DNA of 64,000 nt from Triplophysa rosa (lineage: Eukaryota; Chordata; Actinopteri; Cypriniformes; Nemacheilidae): assembly GCF_024868665.1 (NCBI RefSeq), contig NC_079898.1:5590096-5654095 (forward strand), in the 5' to 3' direction. The translations under genes were made by a program, and so were the position numbers. This document shows, in pieces, positions 54,319-64,000 of the stretch. Position 1 is the first letter of the stretch. The number at the start of each line of letters is the position of its first letter. The notes beneath the pieces are model-generated. The model saw nothing but the letters and a program-made list of their open reading frames with translations, did not search any database and was not told where the DNA came from.

Positions 54319-55573
54319 TGTTAAACTTCAGGTTCCTTTCTGTGTTTTGGATCACCCTTAAAATCAAATCAGAAATAGGTTGGATGTTGTGACAGAATTC
54401 TTCTGCAGATCTGGGAGCACAAAAAACAAGACACACAGAGGCATCAAGCTTTTGAACTCATATATTTTAGAAACCACAAGTCTTTATACATGGTACCAGA
54501 AGACATCTGGCAGGTTTCATATGTCCAGGGGTTCACATAATGACACAAAATAGGTCCAGCAATAGCCAGCAATGTATTCAGTGAGCTTAAAAACTTCACA
54601 ATTCATTTTTTGTGGGCTTGTATTCATTTATGTGGCAATTAAATCTAACAGCTGGTATAACCAGGAGTTCTGTCTTGGAGAGGTTGAGTTGTAGGTGAAC
54701 TATACCAACTATACAGATACGAGACACAATATTATTGGAATTATTAATGTACAAATTCGTAATGTACGAATTACAGACCGTTCAGAAAGTGGTGTTTTAA
54801 GGCTGATATAATATTGATATATTACTTTCATATTACATGTATGAGCAAGCTAGCAATAAATGCTTTGCGTCCCTGTGATTTGATGAGCACACCTTCAGCC
54901 TTCAGAGAGCCGCATTTGCAGTGACATTTTAAAGGAAAGACGTTTTCAGCAATGAAGTCGTAAAGCAACAGCTGTACTGTGTTTGTTGTATTTAACACAA
55001 ATAAAGATTAAGACACCGATGGACCGTTATTCTTTTCTGTACTGAACTAATATTTAAAAGTTAACTTTTAGAAGAAGGTCATACAGGTTAGAAATGACAT
55101 TACAGTAAATTATGACAGGATTTGTTGCATTAACTATACAGGTGTTGAAATGTAGGCCTAGCCTTTTTAACCTTGCTGACTTTTTATATTGATGAAAGTT
55201 TTGAGCTTGTGAAGTAACTACTCTTAGTAGCCGCTTTACTGGTAAAACATTTTGACCAACTTGCAGCTAGGAACCATTTCTTTTCAGGGACAGTCCAACA
55301 TTTGTGTGTAAATATATTCATTTTTCAATGTTATGGCCTCAGAAAACATCAGTTGACTGGTTTATAAAACAAAGGGAAGGCATCATGTCTCTCACAGATG
55401 CTCTGGACCCACCCTGTTCAATTAGTTGTGTTGGTCAATGAGCCAAAGAGAGCGCATGTGTTTTTTTTGCAGGAATAATCACTAAACGCTTGAGCCCAAT
55501 ATAAAAACAAATTTAAGGTATGGGGAGATAAGATGAGATTTGTGTTAACTTTCATAAATCCTTCTTTACTTAT
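54319..55573. other. Intergenic; possible insertion into the LINE copy
   Basis: CCAGGAGTTCTGTCTTGGAG at about 54,661 resembles the continuation of the LINE that stops at about 54,318, so 54,319-54,655 may be a later insertion. 54,988-55,070 is the repeat shared with 37,370. No gene. Confidence 0.4.
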
Positions 55574-55945
55574 CAGGGCTGTACGTTAACTTTTCTTTTG
55601 CAAGTAGCACTGGTGCTAGAGGTTTAAAGTTTTGTAGCACAGGCCAAACAGTTGTAGCACAAGTATAAAACGCCTTTTTATTTTAGAAAAAATATATACA
55701 CGGACAAAGGACATTAATGTTACAGTTAGGTAAATGCGGGCCATAAATTTAGTTTTTCCCAAGTTCCTTTTTTCTGTTTTAATTTCTGTTTTAATTAGAG
55801 TTCTGTGTTTTCCATTATTTTAATATACAATAATTACATATTTGTCCACATACTGTAGTAAACTATTTTATTTACAATGGTAAACTGCAGTAAAATTCCT
55901 CCTTTTGCAGATACAATGGTATTTCTGATATATTATTTTACATAT

Positions 55946-55970
55946 ACAGTATATATATATATATATATAC
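55946..55970 (+). repeat. (TA)n microsatellite
   Basis: Ten to eleven TA units immediately left of the Tc1 fragment, consistent with TA target preference or expansion of the duplicated TA. Confidence 0.85.
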
Positions 55971-55972
55971 AC

Positions 55973-56425
55973 ACAGTATCTCACAGAAGTGAGTACACCC
56001 CTCACATTTTTGTAAATATTTTAAGCTTGTATTACAGTGTAAATTTGCCGTCCCCTCAAAATAACTCAACACACAGCCATTAATGTCTAAACCGCTGGCA
56101 ACAAAAGTGAGTTCACCCCTAAGGGAAAATGTCCAAATTGGGCCCAAAGTGTCAATATTTTGTGTGGCCACCATCAATTTCCAGCACTGCCTTAACCCTC
56201 TTGGGCATGGAGTTCACCAGAGCCTCACAAGTTGCCACTGGAGTCCTCTTCCACTCCTCATCGCGGAGCTGGTGGATGTTAGAGACCTTGCACTCCTCCA
56301 CCTTCCGTTTGAGGATGCCCCACAGATGCTCAATAGGGTTTAGGTCTTCACCTTTACCCTCAGCTTCTATAGCAAGGCAGTGGTCGTCTTTGAGGTGTGT
56401 TTGGGGTCGTTATCATGTTGGAATA
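55973..56425 (-). pseudogene. Tc1-like transposon fragment (3' end, inverted)
   Basis: Contains the inverted-repeat end (ATCTCACAGAAGTGAGTACA ... CCGCTGGCAACAAAAGTGAG) with a small internal deletion, then in reverse the C-terminal transposase coding sequence up to the region before IEHLWG. It is closely related to the copy at 24,912-30,076 but on the opposite strand. It stops abruptly at about 56,425; the 5' half is missing. Confidence 0.85.
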
Positions 56426-56802
56426 CTAATACTATAAGGTGCTTGTACAAATGACCGACTGGGTCATTTTTTTGGGAGGACAGTCTAGTGTAGTAATGCG
56501 TTAAACTGTGCAGCTCATTCACACTGACGCAAAACAAGCAGGTGACATATTTTAAAGAGCCGGATAGCGCCTTCGCTATTCCTTCCCTGTTTCCACATCG
56601 CGGAAATCACAGGGCCCTAAATATGGACTCAGTGCAGCAGAAAAACATGTTTTAAATGCAAAAACAACTAAAATAGCGGTACACCATTGATTTACACCAC
56701 ACACAAACATGCACCGTGACAAACAATATAAATTTATTTTGGTAAATTTATTCTTAGCACAGACAGATTTTTTCGTAGCATGTGCGACATTGTACAGCCC
56801 TG

Positions 56803-57559
56803 CTTATTGTCAAAGATAATAAAATAAAATAATTCAAAGGTAACCAAGGGTAACATTTAAGATATTAAAAGTCCTGTACGAATTTTTAATCGGAATTTTG
56901 GCCAATGCTTTGCCCAGTGTCTGTGCAGGTTCTGGTCTTGGTCTCAGCTGAACAAACCAATGCCAAATTAAACACAGTCATAAAATAACAGATCTATATT
57001 TCTCAAACTCCTTCAGGCAGAAAGGAAGCTATTTGGCTGGGCCGTCTTTGTCTCGCAGTATTGACTGTTTTTACTTTGAGAGTACAGCATTTACAACTAA
57101 TCACAACTAATGGCCCTTTGTGATAATGCTAAATGATTTTCAATATAATATATAGAACTGGTCTCTCTGGTTTGGTGTATAATAGATGTTGGGGGTACTC
57201 TGGAAGCGAGTTAATTTTATTAGTAGCTTTAAACTTAAGCAAACGTAAGAGAGATTTCATTTTGGGCAGATGGAAATGAATGGGAAGATGTGGCACTGTC
57301 ACAAACCAAACCTCATTATACCAGCATATGACAGCAGATTATGATACAGATCATGTGCGTAAAATTAAACAAAAATACAAAGGTTTTTTCCATTACCTGT
57401 ACACTTTTTTCAAAATAAAAACCAAGTTTCCAAGTAGCCTGTTAGTATCCTCAGTGTTTCAGTGCTAGGCTTTAAAACAGTACAGGTTATAAACTCTTGG
57501 CACATGCATGTTGAATTCACTACCGTGGATATCTGTATGGTTATCATTTCTTGCTGCAG
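56803..57559. other. Intergenic, no gene seen
   Basis: AT-rich sequence with no recognisable feature; it ends in a good splice-acceptor context described in the next entry. Confidence 0.55.
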
Positions 57560-57793
57560 GCACCAATGCAGTCAGAATAAATCAACCTGTCTCACTTATT
57601 CATCCTACCAAAAAATTGAAAATTGCAGTCACCTCATTTAAGTCACAAAATAGATGGACAAATATAAGATTGGCTCTCCCCACAGGCTAAAGTACGTCTC
57701 TGGAGAGCGAGACTGAAATCTTCAAAAATCCTCTTATCCTGGTCATGTTTGACTCAAGGCATCAATTTTTCAGCGTAGGACTGCAAATCGATG
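57560..57793 (+). pseudogene. Exon-like segment with one in-frame stop
   Basis: A 234-bp segment between a strong acceptor (TTATCATTTCTTGCTGCAG) and a strong donor (GATG|GTGAGT), phase 1 at both ends. The frame reads GTNAVRINQPVSLIHPTKKL up to LALPTG, then a TAA at 57,688-57,690, and continues ESETEIFKNPLILVMFDSRH to VGLQIDG. Between the halves the +1 frame reads LKYVSGE, which suggests a pair of small frameshifts. Ectodomain-type proteins often use such symmetric 1-1 exons. I do not recognise the family. It is most simply a decayed exon of a lost or duplicated gene; chance is possible. Confidence 0.35.
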
Positions 57794-57889
57794 GTGAGTT
57801 ATGTTGACTTGTTGACAAATTTAATGTACATTATTTTTATGAAAAATGTTCTAAAATGTGTCGTTGGACCTAATATCCAATGTCGTTTT

Positions 57890-58790
57890 GTGGTCTCAGT
57901 TATAGTATGTGCGTCACAAACCCATATGTTTCCCCTGTCTTGCTGGATTTTTAGTTACTTCTTGTCTGTGTCATGTGTTTTGTAGTCCGTTGTAGTTTTT
58001 GGTGTTAATTAGTCTTCCCCAGGTGTGCCTTGTCATCTTGTTAAGTTCTCTGTATTTAAGTCCTTGGCTGTGTACGAAATTGTCAGGGACTGGCAGAAGA
58101 ACCCAAATGCAGGCAGGCAATGGCAATGAAGGGGTTAAACAAGATATTTATTAAACAACACAAAACAAGGACCGTGACACGAAATCGCATACTGTGACAG
58201 TACGTACTGAATTTAAATACGTACCTACCTATCGGCCATTAAAACATTATGTTCTAGATAGTATGAGTGGGAGTAGTATGAATACATTTCGGACATACTG
58301 CGTCCGCCATGTTTCATGGTCATGTGACCCCATATGCTCTTTGACCTTTTAACAACAACCATTTCGTGAGCGTTTATAAAAACATAATTTAGTCACGAGA
58401 AATTCATTTATTGGCACTTACATTAAAAACGGACGTCCGCCTTAATGGTTTCCGCTATATTTATTTGATTTACTTTTGAAATTTCACCATTGCTGAGCTC
58501 CTGTGGCATCATGGGATAGAAAAGTGTCCATCCGATCCACACTCACCAATCTCGGCGGAAGTATTAGACCATCCGGGTATTTCTCGCCTACTGTTTTTTG
58601 CATTCTGAGGTTTCAGACATACTATTCATGACAAGTCATCATTTTCGCCTACTATATAGTATGGAAGTAGGCGATTTCAGACGCAGCCATTGTGTGTTTC
58701 AGTTGTATGGTGTCCGTCGTTGTTTGATGTTGTTTTCTGTTCCCGATTTGTTACTTTGGTTTAACCGGTTTCATCGTTGTTTTGTTTTAC
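57890..58790 (+). repeat. LTR-like repeat interrupted by a MITE
   Basis: TTCCCCAGGTGTGCCTTGTC and TTCTCTGTATTTAAGTCCTTGG (57,996-58,066), and later GTGTCCGTCGTTGTTTGATG with CCCGATTTGTTACTTTGG (58,710-58,760), read like two parts of one LTR-type promoter/leader region. The intervening 58,067-58,690 is a MITE-like sequence (TGTGTACGAAAT ... AGGCGATTTCAGACGCAGCC). Confidence 0.4.
58081..58179 (-). mobile_element. 99-bp mini LTR-like insertion with 6-bp duplication
   Basis: A short segment with ends TGTCAGGGA...ACCGTGACA, flanked on both sides by CGAAAT (58,075-58,080 and 58,180-58,185). On the minus strand it has AATAAATATCTTG then TTTGGGTTCTTCTGCCAGTC, paralleling the 3' part of the 50,480-51,204 element. 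It may be an internally deleted solo LTR or a very small terminal-repeat retrotransposon derivative. It lies inside the MITE-like sequence above. Confidence 0.6.
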
Positions 58791-58791
58791 T

Positions 58792-59361
58792 TTAAAGGGG
58801 TGATATATGACACGGCTAAAATAAATATTATTGTTTGTTTTAGATGTAATGCAATGTGTCTACATGATTTAAGGTTCAAAAACGCTGTATTTTCCACATA
58901 CCGTGCATGTTTGTATCTCCTCTTTGCCCCGCCTCTCTGAAACGCGCAGATTTTTAACAAAGCTCATTGCTCTGAAAAGCGAGGTGTGCTATGATTGGCC
59001 AGTTCACCAGTGCGTAGTGATTGGTCGAATACTAGCAAGCGTGTGACGGAAATGTAACGCCTCTTACCATATTTGGAACATCAGGTTCCTCTTCAATTGT
59101 ACTGACAGGTACGCCCACCTTACTTGCGTACATTTTGGCGGTCTTAGTCAAATCATACCAAGAACTGACATAGATTTTTAGGGGTGTGGTTACACGAGGC
59201 GTTTCAGGCAGGTCTGGGTGAGCATTCGCTTTTAGATAGAATGCATCTTTTGTTTCCAACACTTTAATTTTTGCAATTTTATGTGTCTAACACATGCATG
59301 AGCAACTTATAACACACCAAAGACACAGAAAAACACGTATTCGCGCCATACGACCCCTTGA
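58792..59361 (+). mobile_element. MITE-like element, copy 2 (about 570 bp)
   Basis: Same orientation and order as 15,064-15,619, with left TTAAAGGGGTGATATATGAC and right CATACGACCCCTTGAA. It has an extra GCAGATTTTTAACAAAG relative to the csmd1 copy, while the csmd1 copy has small insertions elsewhere. The TTAA at the left is intact, at the right mutated to TTGAA. Confidence 0.75.
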
Positions 59362-59455
59362 ATAAAAGGACATTTTGAATGCACGTGGATCTGCTCTCTG
59401 TTTGCCTGCCTGTTTGGTACAATGTGTAAATAAACTCTTTTTTGCTCTGTATTTT

Positions 59456-59622
59456 CAGAACATTTCTTCAATGTCAGTCAATGGGTACCGCCATTATTTG
59501 GTTACCAACATCCTTCAAAATGTCTTCTTTTGTATTCTGCAGAAGAGAACTTGGTTTGTACTAACCAGAGGGTGAGTAAATAATGACAAAGTTGACATTT
59601 TTAGGCGAACTATACTTTTAAT
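59456..59622. mobile_element. Family A MITE fragment
   Basis: ATCCTTCAAAATGTCTTCTT and AGAGGGTGAGTAAATAATGA with a TTTAGGCGAACTATACTTTTAA terminus. Only the right half is preserved. Confidence 0.65.
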
Positions 59623-60574
59623 AGCCTACCATTTTTTCCTTCAGATATCAGATTTTGTTGTTTTCAAGTTACCAATACCAAACTACAATATTGTTTTTTA
59701 AAAACATTTGAATGTTTTAAATGGCAGATAAAAATTGATTAAGAAAAAACTATATGACTATAATATTAACCTGTTATTGTCCTGTTTACCCGAGTGTTGT
59801 CTTATAATACAGTAATGTAAACTATATAAACCATAAGTGATGCCGGGGGCTTTTCTGTTCCTGTGTCTTGCTTTTTCTCCAGGCACAGTGGAACGGGTTT
59901 TGGGGAGCGGGGCGTGGACAATCATTGTTAAACAGACGATTGATGATAATGCATGGCTGCAGCATATGTGGGCAATCTCCTGTTGCTCCCTTAACACATG
60001 AGAGTAAAAAGCTGTTTGTGGCACTTGAACAAAGCCAAAAACCCGGAACTGAATTTTTATCGCCTACCGACCAAAAGACAGCTGTGACTGCAAGCAATTC
60101 ACAATCCAATGTGAGGGAAAACAACTGAAACGTCACATTTATGCATGTCTGCATCTGTAGCACACATTTTATTACATCCTTAATAGTTCTTCGCCATCAC
60201 CAAATGCGATTAAGGACAAGAGATGCTGAAGTTTTTAGCATCCTCCTGCCACAATTGTAGGGGTTGTTACATCCCTGTAGATTTGTTGCGATGGTAATTA
60301 ACACAAGACACTTATCGGAAGAAAGGAAAATGAGTGGTCGCTTTTTGGGGGAATTTTATTACAAGCAGATAATCACAGATGGATGAATGGCAAACCTAAG
60401 AGCATCAATTTACAATCAACAAATACTGTATATTATACATGTTACTGTAAACCATATTTAGGACATAACACAAGAGCATGAGTGCTGTACTGAAAACCAG
60501 CACAGATGTGATTTGGCTGTATGCAGCCACAAGTATTCTACAGTAAGCATACAATCTTATACATCCTCCACATA
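59623..60574. other. Intergenic, no gene seen
   Basis: Opposing open frames of about 86-113 codons at 59,822-60,163 share no motif with known proteins. Nothing else is supported. Confidence 0.5.
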
Positions 60575-60975
60575 CACTGTAAAAATCCATAAAAAGCTAG
60601 GGCACCCGAAATATTCAGTAAAATCAAGATATTCACTGTAAAATTAAGTTTTCCCTGTTTTCTTGTAAATGTGCTGTCTTTTTCTGTAATTTTACAGTTT
60701 TTGACCGTATTTTCAACAATAAACTAAACAAAATCCTTTAAAAAAAGGAAAATTTTACGGCAACTGGGGTGCCAAAATAAACCATAAAATAACAGTTTTA
60801 CCCAGTAGAATTACATGTTTTTGCCATTTTTATGTAAATCTGTTTTTTGTCATTTTTGGCCATATTTAAAAAATACATAAACAACAGTAAAATAACTTTT
60901 TTTACATTATACGTGGAAAATCTGTATAAAATAATAGAACATTTCTGTAAAATTACAGTTTTTTACAATGTACAA
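60575..60975. repeat. ACTGTAAAA/TTTTACAGT-rich repeat
   Basis: Starts ACACTGTAAAAATCC and ends ATTACAGTTTTTTACAATGT with many internal TTTTACAG/CTGTAAAA words in both orientations, giving a fuzzy palindrome of 400 bp. Resembles degenerate fish MITEs with CACTGTAAAA ends. Confidence 0.5.
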
Positions 60976-61440
60976 ACAATGCAATTTCATTCAAACAGAC
61001 AGTAAACCTTGTTAGGCATTACATGGATTCTAACATAGGCCAAGGAGCTTTTTAGGAATTATGTAAAATAAACTGCTCAGTTGTAATTGTCTAATTTAAA
61101 ATGTTTGTATGATCCTTATGCCTATTTCACACATACTCCATTTGCAGTGCATATACGGTGCTTATTTTCTTCCGGGTCCATGTCAACAGATTAGAGTATT
61201 CACACTCCACATAAATGTGGTGCATCAGTCTGTTACAGGTGCAGCAATCGTTTACGCATTGAGTGTATTCTTGCTGAACTGCACACACCAAATTAATATG
61301 ATAGCACATGGTTCATGCTCAGAATCACATGGATTGAGATGAAAATGTAGCAATATCACCATAAATGGATGGAAATAAAAACACATTCTCACAGTCATCT
61401 AATCACTTCTATTTCAGAACAAAGCAAGAAAAAGCTAAAT
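60976..61440. other. Intergenic, no gene seen
   Basis: No feature recognised. Confidence 0.5.
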
Positions 61441-61664
61441 GCTTAAGTCACCAGCTCTACTGGAAAAAAAACTGTTAGAACCAGCCTAAGATGGTTGGCT
61501 GATTTTAGCTGGTTACCTGGCTGGAAGACCAGCTTGACCAGTTTTGCTAGGCTGAAAGAATCAGCTTCAACCAACAACTTACATCTTAAACCAGCTAATA
61601 AATACAGCTTAGCCAAGCTTTCGGTCTGGTTATGATGGTTCATGCTGGCATCTGAAACTTTTTT
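61441..61664. repeat. AGCTGGT-rich palindromic repeat
   Basis: Multiple AGCTGGTT / AACCAGC words in both orientations between GGAAAAAAAACTG and GAAACTTTTTT define a dispersed palindromic element of a type common in fish. The next element is inserted at its right edge. Confidence 0.5.
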
Positions 61665-61674
61665 AGTAAGGAGT

Positions 61675-62114
61675 AGGGGTGTAACGGTATGTGTATTCGT
61701 ACCGAACCGTCACGGGCAACATTCCAAATATAGTCATCATTCCTATGGGAGAGCCCTTGGAATTTAGACTTTGGAGTGAACAGGGCATTTGCGTGCCATT
61801 ATGTAGACCTTTGGAATGCACTTGGCAAAGGAAGTTATTCCATTAAAACAGCGACATCTGCTGACGGACACAATGATTCGTTCTCACGTGAACATGCCAG
61901 CTGAAGATAATGAGGAAATTACATCGCTTCCTTTGCCAAGTGCATTCCAAACGTATACATAATGGCGCGCAAATGCTCTGTTCACTCCAAAGTCTAAACT
62001 CCAAGGGCTCTGCCCTTCGAAGGGAGTAGGGCATAGGAATGATGACTTAATTTGGGATTTTCTCCGTTACGGCTCGTGACGGTTCTCTACGAATAAGTGT
62101 ACCGCTACACCCCT
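61675..62114. mobile_element. hAT-like palindromic element flanked by direct repeats
   Basis: Outer ends AGGGGTGTAACGGTATGTGT and AGTGTACCGCTACACCCCT are inverted repeats of the GGGGTGTAACGGTA hAT type. A long inner inverted repeat (CATCATTCCTATGGGAGAGC / GGGCATAGGAATGATGAC; TGCACTTGGCAAAGGAAG / CTTCCTTTGCCAAGTGCA) makes nearly the whole 440 bp palindromic. Direct repeats AGTAAGGAGT (61,665-61,674 and 62,115-62,124) flank it and are its probable target duplication. Confidence 0.78.
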
Positions 62115-62124
62115 AGTAAGGAGT

Positions 62125-64000
62125 AGGTGCAAAAATAACAAATTCAGTCAAAATTGTATTTAAATTGTATTATGTGAAATACACTACACAGTAACACCGT
62201 GTCTACACCGTTCTATTGTCTTTTGTCGCATCACGTCCCGTCCCGGGGAAGACAGTTATTTATAAAATTGCTGGCAAAAACAAGTAAATTTAATAGTATA
62301 TTTCTGATAAACAATTAAACCTGACATCAACTGTACCATAGCTTCTGTTTCTTAAATTAAATAACTTAAATTGCGCTAAAAACACCTTTTTCCGAGGTTG
62401 CTTCAGCTACCGCACATGCGCAAAGGTTGGCAAGGTTGGCATCGTGTTAATATTTGTTATGTTTGATTACACCTAATTATTAAAGCTGCTATCAGTAACT
62501 TTTTATTGAAAAGGATAAAAAATTATTAAGTACATACAAAAAAATGACCTTACCGATTCACAGTGGTACGCTTATAATAACTGGTTGAGCTGTTAAGTAT
62601 GATTTTGCAGGAAATGTCAGTTTGATGTAACATTACCGCAACACAGGTAAAGATAAGTACGTGAAGTTAACCTGCCATTTTATTTTGCAAACAGAAAAAT
62701 AGAGGCAAAAGTTACAGACTGCAAACAAAATAATTGAATGATACATTTCTTTTTTATAGTTTTTTTTTACAAATGGTTCTTTTTATTTAGAATGTGCAGA
62801 TCTCTCCGACCCAAGACAAGACCCAAATAGTGAATTAAACAAAAAATGTTAAGCCAAATTGAGATCCCGCACACGTACCCCTGTCTTATCACCCGTTGTA
62901 CCCTGGACATTTCTCAAGGGAGTCATTGCAGTAAGAAACATGGCTAAAGTCCATCTGTACTGGCCGCTCAATTTGTCTGTCTGGTAGATAGCGAGCACGA
63001 ACAATGATTCCAAGTGTATGTGCTGGAGAAATAATAGAAGGTCCCTCTCTCAGGGTCCAGAGGAGCAGCTGCTGGTGTAAAACTCCAGAGAAAGCAATAA
63101 AAGATCTCTCAGATTAGCTTTGAGCTTTTGTAGAAATTGAAATTGATCAACTATAGAGGCTATGAATCTAAAATCAGGCGAGATAATACATGACACCCCA
63201 ATACAGTGTGTCCACAGTTTCCTGTGCTCTGGTTATTTTTATTCCCCAGAATATTGCTATTGCTATTGCTAAGAATGGTAAAATGCTCCGGTATATAGAG
63301 TATAGTCAATGTCATTGATTATGACACTTTAAGCAGATTTGCTAATAATATGTTCAACGTTTTGACTTGTAAAAATGTTACAAGCGAAGGTGTTTACCCT
63401 CGTAAAAGTGTTTGCGCTGTGTAAAATGTTTAAGCACTTCACCAGAAATCCTCTGCTCCCTCGTGGTCACATTTGACAAATTCTGCTCAAGAAACATAAA
63501 AAATGTAATGTTTGCTCGCTTCAATACTGCTCACCTCTGTAAGTGAGGTAACATTGGTTAGGCTAGTAAATGCTTTGTTCGATTTTTAACCTTTCTCTTG
63601 AAAGTACCTCCCTTGAGAGGGAAGGTCCGTAGGTTAGGCGGAGCACAGCATAACGGTAGAATCAAAGCTGTTTCGCCCCGGTTTGCTCATGAACTTCTAC
63701 ATTAACCTACAGGATGCCCTGTAAGACAGACAAATCACAAGAGATCTCAGCGGAATATCTTAATTCTTTTTCCTACACAGCAATACAATTAAAAGAAAGC
63801 AAATGGAAACCTCAAGTCGCCTGTGTCTCAGTCCTGGTCTCCTGAGGGAAAGACCCATAGACAGCTCAGCAATGTCAAAAACTGAGCTCAGAATTGGTAT
63901 GCCTGCACTTAAGTCAATGTTATTTAAGATTTTGAATGTGATCAAACAAAACAAACAAACAACGATTATTTAAGATACATGATTTCTCTTAATGTGTTTA
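62125..64000. other. Intergenic to window end, nothing recognised
   Basis: AT-rich DNA with no gene, RNA gene or clear repeat termini. A 64-codon minus-strand frame near 63,760-63,954 has no motif. Confidence 0.5.

Larger units (their letters stand above)
55574..56802. mobile_element. hAT-like element carrying a Tc1 fragment
   Basis: Ends CAGGGCTGTACGTTAAC and TGTACAGCCCTG are inverted; the subterminal GTAGCAC motif is repeated at the left (55,595-55,665) and GTGC/TAGCAC inverted at the right (56,755-56,795). CTTAT occurs on both flanks. A partial left end of the same family lies at 42,778. No transposase of its own remains. Confidence 0.65.

Noticed and set aside
59822..60163. Opposing frames of 113 and 86 codons
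   Set aside because: Open on both strands over the same DNA with no motif; neither is supported as a gene.

Overview
The window is vertebrate nuclear DNA, almost certainly from a teleost and probably a cyprinid-like (otophysan) fish. The grounds are an intron-rich gene with GT-AG exons, AT-rich intergenic DNA, and a dense load of fish-type repeats: Tc1-like transposons with long inverted repeats, L2-clade LINEs, hAT-like and palindromic MITEs, and a tRNA-derived SINE. No bacterial-style genes, operons or CRISPR arrays are present.

Positions 1-20,400 (+ strand) hold the 3' end of one gene, csmd1 (CUB and Sushi multiple domains 1). Eleven coding exons can be placed to the base. Their phases chain without error: 1,550 coding bases plus one base carried in from an upstream exon give 516 residues and a TAG stop. 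They encode the last five Sushi/CCP domains, a membrane-proximal extracellular region, one transmembrane helix and a short cytoplasmic tail ending in TVCTVV. The rest of the gene lies upstream, outside the window. A 3' UTR of about 1.9 kb ends near an AATAAA at 20,384. The introns carry many transposon-derived insertions; the 1,027-bp intron after the tenth Sushi-side exon (15,044-16,070) is about 90% two adjacent MITE-like elements.

From 20.4 to 64 kb I find no intact protein-coding gene. The region is a graveyard of nested mobile elements: a hAT-like element (23.7-24.7 kb); a Tc1-like element (24.9-30.1 kb) split by a 3.6-kb 5'-truncated L2 LINE; a triple nest at 31.7-33.7 kb; Harbinger-like or other TIR elements at 34.7-35.4 and 37.5-38.8 kb; a clean 427-bp TIR element at 42.9-43.4 kb; a nest at 43.5-44.7 kb with a (GA)n tract; an inverted copy of its inner element at 51.4-51.9 kb; a minus-strand L2 fragment at 53.2-54.3 kb carrying a SINE with 16-bp target-site duplications; a hAT-like element at 55.6-56.8 kb carrying a second Tc1 fragment; and hAT, LTR-like and MITE copies to 62.1 kb.

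Three items are not explained by these repeats and deserve a look: a GC-rich, spliceable-looking reading frame on the minus strand at 40,273-40,459; a symmetric phase 1-1 exon-like segment at 57,560-57,793 broken by one stop codon; and a near-perfect 128-bp hairpin at 41,313-41,440. Family names for repeats rest on recognised motifs and termini, not on database searches.
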